In this document: positions 10,694-19,824 of the stretch, one piece after another | Numbering within the stretch: position 1 is the stretch's first letter | Layout: each line of letters opens with the position of its first letter | Notes under the pieces: generated by a model | Told to the model about the DNA's origin: nothing | Databases searched by the model: none | Seen by the model: the letters and a program-made list of their open reading frames with translations, nothing else | Source: CAVZVW01 sp963778845 | GTDB lineage: Bacteria > Actinomycetota > Actinomycetes > Actinomycetales > Kineosporiaceae | DNA length: 64,000 nucleotides | Assembly (NCBI GenBank): GCA_963778845.1 | Contig: CAVZVW010000004.1 | Coordinates: 310,001-374,000, forward strand | Direction of reading: 5' to 3' | Translations under genes and position numbers: made by a program

Positions 10694-11080
10694 ATGACCG
10701 TGCTCGTGGTCGACGTCGCCAATGTGATGGGCGCCCGGCCGGACGGCTGGTGGCGGGACCGGGCGGGTGCCGCCGCACGGCTGCTGGGCCAGCTCGCGGG
10801 GGTCGTCGGCGCCGAGGTCGCCGGACCGGACGGGAGTCGCGTCGTCCTCGTGCGGGTGGTCGCCGTCGTCGAGGGTGCGGCGCGGGAGGTACCGGCTCCG
10901 GCCGGGGTCGACGTCGTCCGTGCACCGGCCGATGGCGACAGCGCCCTGGTCGATGCGGTCGCCGCGTTGGCTGGGGAGCCGATGCTCGTCGTGACCGCCG
11001 ACCGGGGTCTGCGGGAGCGTCTACCGGCCGGCGTCCGCAGCGCCGGACCGGCCTGGCTCCTGCACGAGCTGACCCCGTGA
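10694..11080 (+). CDS. NYN/PIN-like domain protein (often named NTP pyrophosphohydrolase)
   Basis: A 128-residue protein starting MTVLVVDVANVMG at the ATG at 10694 (an in-frame GTG lies 6 bases before). The V-V-D-x-A-N-V motif plus the later VVTADRGLRERL segment match the acidic active-site layout of NYN/PIN-fold nucleases: first Asp at about residue 7, then T-A-D-R-G near residue 100. Databases often label relatives NTP pyrophosphohydrolase without experiment. It is cytosolic with no signal peptide. Its 3' end overlaps the convergent SRPBCC gene by 60 bases. Confidence 0.7.
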   Translation: MTVLVVDVANVMGARPDGWWRDRAGAAARLLGQLAGVVGAEVAGPDGSRVVLVRVVAVVEGAAREVPAPAGVDVVRAPADGDSALVDAVAALAGEPMLVVTADRGLRERLPAGVRSAGPAWLLHELTP

Positions 11081-11743
11081 CGCGCTGGCGGCGTCCTCGA
11101 CACGTCGGCGGAGGCCGCGCAGCATGCTGGTCGCCATGATGTGGTCGGCGGGCACGAGGGTGGCCAGGTAGGCGGCGGTGAACCACCAGGGGCCGGTGCG
11201 CGCCCGCGTCCGGATGTGCATGCGGCTGCCGCCGCCCACGTCGGGGTCGAGCGCGAAGGTCCAGACCCAGTCGATGCGGACGCCGCAGCGCTCACGCCAT
11301 GACGCGGGCGCGTGCGTGGTCGAGTGCAGCACGAGCATGCGCGGGGCGTCGACGTGCTCGACCACGAACTCGGCCGTGCCCGGCGGGCCGTCGGGCACGG
11401 TGTCGCCGACGCGAAGGTCTCGGGTGAGGGCCGGGTCGAGGCGGTCCGGGCTCGGCCAGTTGGCCGGGAACAGCAGGCGGTCCACCCACTCGGCGGTGTA
11501 CCACCCGGCGCGGTGCCAGCCGACCTGGGTCAGCCATGGCCAGATCTGTTCCGGCGTCGCTGCGATGGACGCCGCGTGGTCGGTCACCAGGTTCGCGGGC
11601 TGCACGAGGTGGTCGCCGGGCAGGACACGTGCGCGCTCGTCGGCCCGGCTGCCGGAGCGCCGTCCCAGCACCTGCAAGGCCGCGTAGGCGGCGGTCATCG
11701 TGCCCAGGCCGGCGATCGCGGCCACGGTCCTCGCGCGCGTCAC
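11021..11743 (-). CDS. SRPBCC-family protein with N-terminal membrane segment
   Basis: A 240-residue protein; the GTG at 11743 gives a start followed by a hydrophobic segment VAAIAGLGTMTAAYAAL. The body contains SIAATPEQIWPWLTQVGW, the typical first strand and helix of START/SRPBCC proteins, then GRCGVRIDW-like strands with DWVWTFALDP and the final helix. Such folds bind hydrophobic ligands, but no ligand can be assigned. The longer in-frame ORF beyond 11743 has no good start. It overlaps the NYN gene on the opposite strand. Confidence 0.65.
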   Translation of the reverse strand: MTRARTVAAIAGLGTMTAAYAALQVLGRRSGSRADERARVLPGDHLVQPANLVTDHAASIAATPEQIWPWLTQVGWHRAGWYTAEWVDRLLFPANWPSPDRLDPALTRDLRVGDTVPDGPPGTAEFVVEHVDAPRMLVLHSTTHAPASWRERCGVRIDWVWTFALDPDVGGGSRMHIRTRARTGPWWFTAAYLATLVPADHIMATSMLRGLRRRVEDAASASRGQLVQEPGRSGAADAGR

Positions 11744-11982
11744 GAGGCCATCGTGGGGCGAGCCGGTGTGTATCGCCCAGGGCCGTTGGACCCTGATCGA
11801 CCGCACGGTTGCCACGCTTCGTGGTCGCTCGGTGGCTACTGGCGCGCATCGGCTTGCAGTCCAGTGAAGATGTGCCTCGAGGCCTTCCCAGCAGGGCCGG
11901 CACCTGCCAGGATCACCGTCGCGTCCGCCCGACGGGGGCGGGTGATCGCCGATCGACGCCCACGGGCTAACGGGAGACATGA

Positions 11983-14900
11983 ATGTCGCATATCCGACGT
12001 AGAGGTGCACGCGTCGTCTTGGGGGCAAGTGCCGTGGCACTGGGGGTGTCGCTGGCCATGTCGGCGGTGCCGACGCAGGCGGCTGTCACGCCGCCCGGCG
12101 GTGGCAGCTCCGCGCGCGCGGCCGGCCGGATCCCGGCGGGTGCGGTGGCGCGCAAGCTGACTCCGAAGCAGGTGCTGACCGCCCAGGTCACCAAGGCCAA
12201 GAACGCCGCGGGCGTCGGCGGGGTCGCCCACGTCGTCGTTCGGCTCAAGGACGCGCCCCTCGCGTCCTACACGGGTTCGGTCGCCGGCTTCAAGGCGACG
12301 TCGCCCCTCGTCACGGGGGCCAAGCGGCTCGACCCGAGATCGGCCGACGGGAAGAAGTACCTGAAGTACCTGGACGGCCGCATCTCCACCTTCGAGAGCC
12401 GCGCGCGGCTGGCCAGTCCCACAGCGAGATTCGGCCGCCGCTTCGAGACCGTGGTCGGCGGCGTCGGGATGACCGTCCCGACCGCCGACCTCGGCCAAGA
12501 TCGCCGCCGACCCGCAGGTCGCGGGCGTCTACCAGGACACACTCGAGCATCCCCTCACGGACGTCACCCCCGGCTTCCTCGGGACGGGCCCCCTCTGTGG
12601 CTCCGAACCCCGGGCTCAGCGGTGAGAACCAGATCGTGGGCGTGATCGACACGGGGATCTGGCCCGAGCACCCCTCCCTCGCCGACCCGAGCCCAGTCGG
12701 TGGTGGCTTACACCGCGCCTCGGCCGGCCACGGACGGCCTGCCGCGGACATGTGACTTCGGCACGTCCGGGTCGAACCCCGGGCCGGCCTTCACCTGCAA
12801 CAACAAGCTCATCGGCGCCTACACGTTCATGTCGTCGTACCGCACCAACTTCCCGACGCCGGCGGCGGGTGAGTACACCGACGCACGCGACGACGAGGGG
12901 CACGGCACGCATACCTCTACCACGGCTGCGGGCGACGGGGGCGTCGCTGCGTCGACCTTCGGCGTGCCCGGCAGGATCGTGAGCGGCATCGCGCCGCGCG
13001 CCCACGTGATCATGTACAAGATCTGCGGCCAGCAGGGCTGCTTCAGCAGCGACGCGGTCGCCGCGATCCAGCGCGCGATCGTCGACGACGTCGACGTCCT
13101 CAACTACTCGATCAGCGGTGGCACCAGCCCCTACACCGACGTCGTGAGCCTGGCGTTCCTCGACGCCTACAACGCGGGCATCTTCGTCGCCGCCTCCGCC
13201 GGCAACTCCGGCCCGACGGCCAACACCGTCGAGCACGCCGAGCCGTGGGTCACCACCGTCGGCGCCACCACCGGCCCACGGGCGTTCACGGGAACCGCCG
13301 TGCTCACCGCCGGGGCGAACAGATCTCACCATCACCGGTGCCACGGTCACGGCCGCGCTCGCGTCATCCACCGGGGTCGTCAACGCCGGCGACCCGGCCG
13401 GTGCCAACGACCCCTTCTGCTTGAACGGTGCCACCGACACGGCTTTCGCCGGCAAGGTGGTCATCTGCAAGCGCGGCTCGAATGCCCGCGTCGAGAAGGG
13501 CAAGAACGTCCAGAACCGACGGCGGCGTCGGGATGATCCTCTACAACGACGCCGCGACGGTCACTGACCTCGAGACCGACAACCACTTCATCCCCACGCT
13601 GCACGTGCAGAACGCCGCCGGGCTGAGCGCGATCGCCTTCCTGACTGGCTAACCCCAGCGCGACGGCGACGATCACGAGCGGGACGGCGTCCGCGACCAA
13701 GGCCGACGTCATGGCCTCGTTCTCCTCGCGCGGAGGCACCGGCCAGACGCTCGGCATCTCCAAGCCCGACGTCACCGCCCCCGGCGTGCAGATCCTCGCA
13801 GGGAACACCTCCACGCCGAGCGAGGTGGTCGACGGCCCATCCGGCCAGCTGTTCCAGGCGATCGCGGGCACGTCGATGTCCGCGCCACATGTGGCGGGCG
13901 CCGGCGCGCTGCTGCACGCGGCCCACCCGACGTGGACGCCGGGTCAGATCCACTCCGCGCTCATGACCACGGCGAACACGGCGACGTTCAAGGAGAACGG
14001 TACGTCGGCGACGAACTCGTTCGACGACGGCTCGGGCCGCATCAACATCACCAACGCGAACAGCCCGTTCTTCACGATCGACACGTCAGGCGCGCTGTTC
14101 AACGCCTACAAGTCGGCGCTGTACAAGGCGAACTACCCGAGCCTGTACATCCCGACGCTGGCGGGCAAGCTCGCCGTGACGCGCAACCTGAAGGACGTGT
14201 CGGGCCTGGCGAAGCCCTACACGGTGACGGTGGCGGCGCCGGCCGACCTCAAGGTGACGGTCACCCCGGCGGCGTTCACCATCCCGGCCAACGGCAGCCA
14301 GACGGTCACCATCACGGTCGACGGCAGCAGCGCGCTCGTGAACAGCCTCGCCCGGTTCGCGACGATCACGTTCCACTCCGGAACGCGCACGTTCACGTTC
14401 CCGGTCACGGCCGTGCGCCGACAGGGTCCGGTGTCGGTCACCAAGACCTGCACGCCGAACCCGATCAAGCGGCTGAAGACCGTGACCTGCACGGTCACGA
14501 TGGCCAACCGGTCCCTGTCGGCGACAACGGCAGCCTTGACCGACGTCGTCCCGTCGCGGTTCACCGTGAGCACAGTCACGGGCGCCACGCGAGTCGGCAA
14601 CAAGGTGACCACGTCGAAGGCGATCGCGCAGCGTACTCCGTCGAACGTGACGGTGGCTGAGCTTGCGGCCTTCCCGTATACACCGATCACGGTCCAGGAT
14701 CCGTCCGTGACTCCGGAGCCTGGGTTCACCGACGACTCGGTCGAGTGGTGGACCTTGCCCGCGCCGTTGACATTCGCCGGCGTCACGTACAACGACATCG
14801 GAGTCAGTAGCAACGGCCTCGTGGTGCTCGGTGTGCCCCAGCTTGCCGACGCGACCCCTGTGAACCAGAGCCTGCCCAACCCCGCGCGTCCCAACACCAC

Positions 14901-15444
14901 CATCGCGGCGTTCTGGACCGACCTCAACGTGGAGGCCGGCGGGGCCATCTACCTCCAGTGGTTCCAGGACACATCCGTCACGCCGGTCAGCAACTGGTTC
15001 GAGATCGCCTTTGAGGGCGTGCCGGAGTTCACCGACCACACCAAGACGCACTCCTTCCAGATCACGCTGGGCTTGAACACGAATCTCGTGGCCCAGCGGG
15101 GGATATGGGTGGACTACGGCCCGAACTCCGGAGACGGCGACCGGCACTTGGTCACCATCGGGGCAGAGAACTCCGAGGGCAACCGAGGGCAGAACCTCTG
15201 CTTCAACTGTGGCGCCGGTGTGTCGACCGTCGAGGGTTTCGAGCTCAAGGTCAACGGAGTTGCCCAGATCGTGCGGACGGCCGTGGTGAAGTACACGGCC
15301 AAGGCGGTGACTGCGGGGACGTACAACAACTACGCCTCGGTCGACCAGCCCGCTCCTGGCGGGCACGTCGGTCGCGAGGTTCGCCGGAACGGTCAGTCCG
15401 TAGCCTTCCGGCTGATCCGTCGGTGGGGTCGCCCGGGCCGTTAA
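11983..15444 (+). pseudogene. secreted S8 serine peptidase, six frameshifts
   Basis: A paralogue of the gene at 181-3566, about 1,151 residues if repaired. The ATG at 11983 follows GGGAG and starts a signal peptide. Recognisable parts, by frame: propeptide to about 12490; VIDTGIWPEHP (catalytic Asp) near 12640; GHGTHTS (His) near 12900; PA insert with FAGKVVICKRGSN near 13445 and GGVGMILYN near 13525; GTSMSAPHVAG (Ser) near 13870; then Fn3 and C-terminal beta domains to 15444. Frame breaks fall near 12490, 12600, 12690, 13315, 13515 and 13647. Each is one surplus base, several in short C or G runs, and together they restore the frame. The 3' 1.8 kb is clean. It is either real decay or a low-quality patch of assembly. 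Confidence 0.85.
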
Positions 15445-15462
15445 GGCTCGGGCGGCCCCACC
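15422..15462 (+). terminator. hairpin terminator overlapping the subtilase 4 stop
   Basis: GGTGGGGTCGCCCGGGCC (15422-15439) pairs with GGCTCGGGCGGCCCCACC (15445-15462) with two mismatches, around a 5-base loop holding the TAA stop codon. The position suits a terminator for the frameshifted subtilase. Confidence 0.65.
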
Positions 15463-15504
15463 GCCGTGCGGGCCACGACGGTGCGGCACAGTGGAGTGGT
15501 GATC

Positions 15505-16506
15505 GTGGACGCGAAGGCCCAGCGGTGGCCGCTGACCCTTCGCGCCATCGTCGAACCCGAGCCAGGTGCGGCCTGGCAGTCGTACTTCCACACCGCCTGG
15601 CCCGGGTACCGGCACTGGTACCTGCACGATGGGGACGCCGCGCGGCCCTGTCTCGAGGCCTGCTCGGCGGCGCTGGCTCGCCACATGCCCGAGCTGCACC
15701 CGGTCTGGCGACGCTTGGTCGAGCTGGCCGGGGGCGACCCGATCGCCGCGAGGATGCTCTGCCTCTGGAACCCGCCTGCGTACATGTCGGGCTGCTCGCA
15801 GGCCGTACTCCCCGAGGGGGGCGCCCGCGGCGGGCCGGCGTTGGTGCGCAACTACGACTACGCGCCGCTGATGTTCGACCGCACGGTGATGGCCACGGCC
15901 TGGGGAGGCCGCGATGTCGTCGGGATGGCCGACGGCCTCTGGGGCCTGCTCGACGGCATGAACGACGCCGGGCTCAGCGTGGCCCTGGCCTTCGGTGGAC
16001 GGCGTGTGCTGGGCGAGGGCTTCGGCGTCCCGCTCGTCCTTCGCTATCTGCTGCAGGTGTGCAGGACGGCGGCCGAGGCCCGCGAGGTGCTCGCCCGCGT
16101 TCCGCTGCACATGGCCTACAACGTGACGGTGGTCGACCGCGACGGCGACTTCTTCACGGCCTTCCTCGGGCCGGACCGGCCGCCGGACTTCCGCGACCAA
16201 CGGCTGGCCACGAACCACCAGGACGACGTCGCGTGGCCCGAGCAGGCCCGAGCCACCCAGAGCGTCGAGCGGTTCGCGGCGTTGGCGACCACGCTGGCCG
16301 ACCCCTGCCTGGACCTGGAGTCGTTGACCGGGGCCTTCCTCGCGCCGCCTTTGCGAACGCTCGACTACGACCAGGGCTTCGGAACCCTCTACACCGCCGT
16401 CTACGAGCCCATGAAGAGCTCGGTGCACTATCTGTGGCCGGGCTCGCAGTGGACACTCGCCGCCAACGGCGCCGGCCCCGCCGTCCACCAGGTCCTGCTG
16501 CCCTGA
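15505..16506 (+). CDS. C45-family autoproteolytic acyltransferase/hydrolase
   Basis: A 333-residue Ntn-type enzyme related to penicillin acyltransferase (peptidase family C45). The motif MSGCSQ near residue 95 supplies the candidate nucleophile Cys that becomes N-terminal after self-cleavage. ALVRNYDY follows about 20 residues later, and a conserved TNHQ is present in the C-terminal half. The GTG at 15505 is chosen because GGAG lies 8 bases upstream; in-frame GTGs at 15499 and 15466 are alternatives. It is convergent with an ATP-grasp, amidase and FAD-oxidase operon. Association with amide chemistry is likely, but the substrate is unknown. Confidence 0.78.
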   Translation: MDAKAQRWPLTLRAIVEPEPGAAWQSYFHTAWPGYRHWYLHDGDAARPCLEACSAALARHMPELHPVWRRLVELAGGDPIAARMLCLWNPPAYMSGCSQAVLPEGGARGGPALVRNYDYAPLMFDRTVMATAWGGRDVVGMADGLWGLLDGMNDAGLSVALAFGGRRVLGEGFGVPLVLRYLLQVCRTAAEAREVLARVPLHMAYNVTVVDRDGDFFTAFLGPDRPPDFRDQRLATNHQDDVAWPEQARATQSVERFAALATTLADPCLDLESLTGAFLAPPLRTLDYDQGFGTLYTAVYEPMKSSVHYLWPGSQWTLAANGAGPAVHQVLLP

Positions 16507-16528
16507 CCGACCTTCGGCGGAGAAGGGG

Positions 16529-18202
16529 TCACGACATCTTGAACGCCAGCGGGCCAGGCGGCGGCGGCGGGAGCTCGGCTGCCAGCGGGATGCCCATGAA
16601 GTGCGCCCTCATCGCCTCGATCCACGATGTGCACCGGTCGTAGAGGTCGCACCCGTCCGGGCTCTGCAGGCGCAGGCGCAACACCAGGGCGCCCAGGTCG
16701 GCGCCCTTGTACTGGACGTCGCCCGGCTCCATGATCCGCAGGTAGAAGGCCTCCTCGTCGACGGTGAGGTCGTGCCAGTCGTGCTCCATGCGTCGGTAGG
16801 TGACGTGGCCGCCCGAGTCCATCGCGTAGATGCCCGACACCGGCGTGCTCGTCAGGAGCTCCAGACCCTCGCGCGTCTCCTTGAAGATCACCTGTCCCCA
16901 CTGCTCGCCGGTGTCGGCGGCCCAGCGGTCGTTGATCTCGGCCACGTCGAGCTCGTACTCCACGTCCATGTACTCCAGCAGGTGGAACAGGAACAAGGGG
17001 GCGTCCGCGTACGCGCCCACCGTCACGTTGGTCACCGAGCTGATCCCGCTGATCCGGGGGTTGATCTCACCCAGGTAGACCTCGCCGTCCACGAGGTCCA
17101 CCAAGAAGTCGATCTCCAGCAGCCCCCGGTACCCCTCCTCCGCGAGGCGGTCGCCCAGTCGCGCGGCCATCGACCGGGCGGTCAGCCGCTGCTCGGCGTT
17201 GATGTCGGCGGGGTAGTCGTTGCCGGCCCAACCACCGCGGTAGGGGGTGAGCTCGGGATGGCCGGTGACGTCGTTCATCAGCGGACCGACGATCGTGCCG
17301 TGGCGGGTGACCACCGCCTCGACCGCGACGCTCAGGTGGCTGATCCGCTTCATCACCTTGAGCTCCTGCTCGTGCAGCGGATCCTTGCGCGCGCACCGGT
17401 CCCAGTCCTTCTTGGAGGTGATGAAGAACGTGGTCTTGCCCGAGTCCCCGTACGGCATCTGCACCACGAGGTCGCGCCCGAGCCCACCTCTGTCGGCCAG
17501 GGCGAGCAGGTCGGGATAGGACGTCGCCCGGCCCAGCACGTTGGGCACCGACGGAACGCCTGCCTCCTCCGCCAACCGGGTTGTGACGATCTTGGAGTCG
17601 AGGTGGTGACGCAGCGCGGCCGGCGGGTGCGCGACGTCCAACCCCGCTGCTCTGGCGAGCGTCTCGGTCTCCTCGTCGAACATGACGAAGAGTGCCTTGC
17701 CGTGCGGTGCCTTCGATCCCATCCACGTGATCACGTCGGGGTGCGTGAGCAGGTAGTTGCAGATGTCCTCCATCGACGTGAACTCGCGCGCCTCCCGATG
17801 GCGCGGCACGAACATGCGCGGGTGCGTCGCCTGGAACGTGTCGTAGTAGCTGATGTAGTAGAAGTTGCGCACCCACCGGTCGATGCCCAGCAGGTTGAAC
17901 GGTGTCGGCGACACGAAGTAGATCGGCGTGGTGTTCGTCCGGAAGAACCGCCGGATGTCGCTGAGGCCGCGCAGGACGCCGTCCGAGCCTTCTGCGTGCG
18001 GGCGTGTGGTGGGCGGCCTCCGGCGGGGACGGCGCGCAGCAGGCTTCGCCGCGGGGGCGGGCGTCGTCACCGTTGCGCCCCCCGTGTTGGCACGCGTCTT
18101 CTTGCCATCGCCCTTCCTGCCGGCGCCCTTCTTGCCGGCGCCCTTCTTGCCGGCGCCCTTCTTGCTGCTGGCCTTCGGGGTGGCCTTCTTCTTCGTGGCC
18201 AT
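16529..18202 (-). CDS. ATP-grasp (biotin carboxylase-like) ligase with basic N-terminal tail
   Basis: A 557-residue protein. The ATG at 18202 has GAGGAG 6 bases upstream. Residues 1-70 form a Lys/Ala/Gly-rich tail with repeated KKGAG units, like histone H1-type tails. The rest is an ATP-grasp ligase: DSKIVTTRLAEEAGVP (central-domain entry), QMPYGDSGKTTFF (nucleotide-binding loop), EIDFLVD and LGEINPRISG (metal-binding Glu/Asn-Pro-Arg). Relatives are often annotated biotin carboxylase, but no biotin-attachment partner is present, so it may instead join a carboxylate to an amine. It is last in a minus-strand run, 49 bases after the amidase. Confidence 0.75.
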   Translation of the reverse strand: MATKKKATPKASSKKGAGKKGAGKKGAGRKGDGKKTRANTGGATVTTPAPAAKPAARRPRRRPPTTRPHAEGSDGVLRGLSDIRRFFRTNTTPIYFVSPTPFNLLGIDRWVRNFYYISYYDTFQATHPRMFVPRHREAREFTSMEDICNYLLTHPDVITWMGSKAPHGKALFVMFDEETETLARAAGLDVAHPPAALRHHLDSKIVTTRLAEEAGVPSVPNVLGRATSYPDLLALADRGGLGRDLVVQMPYGDSGKTTFFITSKKDWDRCARKDPLHEQELKVMKRISHLSVAVEAVVTRHGTIVGPLMNDVTGHPELTPYRGGWAGNDYPADINAEQRLTARSMAARLGDRLAEEGYRGLLEIDFLVDLVDGEVYLGEINPRISGISSVTNVTVGAYADAPLFLFHLLEYMDVEYELDVAEINDRWAADTGEQWGQVIFKETREGLELLTSTPVSGIYAMDSGGHVTYRRMEHDWHDLTVDEEAFYLRIMEPGDVQYKGADLGALVLRLRLQSPDGCDLYDRCTSWIEAMRAHFMGIPLAAELPPPPPGPLAFKMS

Positions 18203-18251
18203 CAGGACTCCTCGTCTGCAGTGAGGGGCGGGCAGAGTGCGGTGGGGTGGG

Positions 18252-19670
18252 TCAGGCGAGGGTGGGCACCGGCTGCGCGGGCGGGCGGAGGTCGAGCCCC
18301 AGAATGCTCTCGACAGTCTCGGCCGCAGCCAGCACCCGCCCGTCGTCCCGGCGTCGCCCCAGCAGCTGAACGGAGACCGGGAGCCCGTCGTCCCCCAGAC
18401 CCATGGGCAGTGCGCACGCCGGCAGGCCCGCGAGGTTGGCGTCGTAGAGGAACGGCGCCCAGTCGAGGTCGGGGTAGCCGATCGGCACCGAGCCGATGCT
18501 CTCGGGATGACGCGACCCGTGCGGGAACGCCTGGCAGCCCAGGGTCGGGGTGAGCAGCGCGTGCGCACCGGTGCGGGTGAGCAGGTCGGCGTAGGCACCG
18601 AAGATCTGTTCACGGGCGAACTGTGCGCGAACGTACTCCTCGGTGCTGACGTAGCCCCCGGCGGCGATGAACTCCAGCGCGGCGGGAGTCAGCTCCTCGC
18701 GGTGGGTGAGGAACGCATCGCTCTCGGAGAAGTGCGCCTCGGTGAGGGCGATGGCACCCCAGGTCCGTACCGAGGTCGAGAGTCCTGGGTGGTCCTCGAC
18801 CAGGCGAACCCCGGCCGCGGCCAGCCGGTCCAGGCAGGCGTGGAACGCGCGGCGGACGTCGTCGTCCACCGGGGCGAAGCCGAGGTCCTCGCTCACGGCG
18901 AGCACGAGGTCGCCGGGTGCGGGCGGGGCGACGTCGAGGGGTCCTGCGGGCAGGCTGTGCCGGTCCCGCGGGTCCTCCCGGGCCACCGCCGCGAGCATCA
19001 GCCGAGCGTCGGCGACGGTCCGCGCCAGCGGCCCGAGGGAGACCAGGGTCTTCCAGCCGGCGGTGGACGGCTCGTGGGAGACCAGGCCGAACGTCGGTTT
19101 GAAGCCGACGAGGCCGCAGAACGCCGCCGGGATCCGGATGGAGCCGCCGCCGTCCCCGCCCAGGCTCAGCGGGCCGCACCCGGCGGCGACGGCGGCCGCC
19201 GCGCCGCCCGAGGAACCGCCGCAGGTGCGCCCGAGGTCCCAGGGGTTGGCGGTGCGACCGAAGAGGGCGGACTCGGTGACCCCGAAGTAGCAGAACTCGG
19301 GCACTGTCGTGCGCGCGAACACGACCGCGCCGCTGTCGAGCAGGGCGGTGATGCCGCCGACGGTCTCCTCGGGGACGAAGCCGACGCGCGTGCGGGAACC
19401 GCACGTGCTCTCGACGCCGGCCATCCAGTGCGAGTCCTTCGTCGACACGGGGACGCCGAGCAGGGGGCGGTCGTCGCCTCGCAGGCGGGCGACGTCGGCG
19501 TCCCGCGCGGCCGCACGCGCCCTGTCGTCCAGCCTGATCGTGAACGGGTTGACGGTCGTCGCGATCTCGTCGGCGCGCGCGAGCACGGCTTCGAGCGCCT
19601 CGACCGCGCTGAGCTCGCGCTGCCGCAGGGCGGCGCTCAGCTCGAGGGCGGTGAGATCGCAGACATCCAT
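18252..19670 (-). CDS. amidase (amidase-signature family)
   Basis: A 472-residue hydrolase of C-N amide bonds. The Ser-cisSer-Lys triad is visible: Lys78 in VSTKDS, cis-Ser in GGSSGG (about 153-154) and nucleophile Ser177 in GGDGGGSIRIP. The ATG at 19670 has GGAG upstream; an in-frame GTG at 19688 is possible. The length is typical for the family. It lies in the same direction as, and 49 bases before, the ATP-grasp gene, and 154 bases after the FAD oxidoreductase. Context suggests amide or amino-acid derivative breakdown; the substrate is not determinable. Confidence 0.85.
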   Translation of the reverse strand: MDVCDLTALELSAALRQRELSAVEALEAVLARADEIATTVNPFTIRLDDRARAAARDADVARLRGDDRPLLGVPVSTKDSHWMAGVESTCGSRTRVGFVPEETVGGITALLDSGAVVFARTTVPEFCYFGVTESALFGRTANPWDLGRTCGGSSGGAAAAVAAGCGPLSLGGDGGGSIRIPAAFCGLVGFKPTFGLVSHEPSTAGWKTLVSLGPLARTVADARLMLAAVAREDPRDRHSLPAGPLDVAPPAPGDLVLAVSEDLGFAPVDDDVRRAFHACLDRLAAAGVRLVEDHPGLSTSVRTWGAIALTEAHFSESDAFLTHREELTPAALEFIAAGGYVSTEEYVRAQFAREQIFGAYADLLTRTGAHALLTPTLGCQAFPHGSRHPESIGSVPIGYPDLDWAPFLYDANLAGLPACALPMGLGDDGLPVSVQLLGRRRDDGRVLAAAETVESILGLDLRPPAQPVPTLA

Positions 19671-19824
19671 GCCGTGCTCCGCTCGCACAGGGAGAGTTCG
19701 GTGGAGCCTATTGTCACGCCCGCCGCTTCGCCGACCTCTGGCGCCCGACTGTCGCCATAGGCGCCCGGAAGGAGCAGTGACCCTCCCAAGGTCGCACGCA
19801 GCCCTGGAGCCAGGCGTCGGAGCG

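Noticed and set aside
16601..18553. 650-codon plus-strand ORF opposite the ATP-grasp gene
   Set aside because: It is a shadow: the minus strand has clear ATP-grasp motifs and a good ribosome site, while this frame has none.
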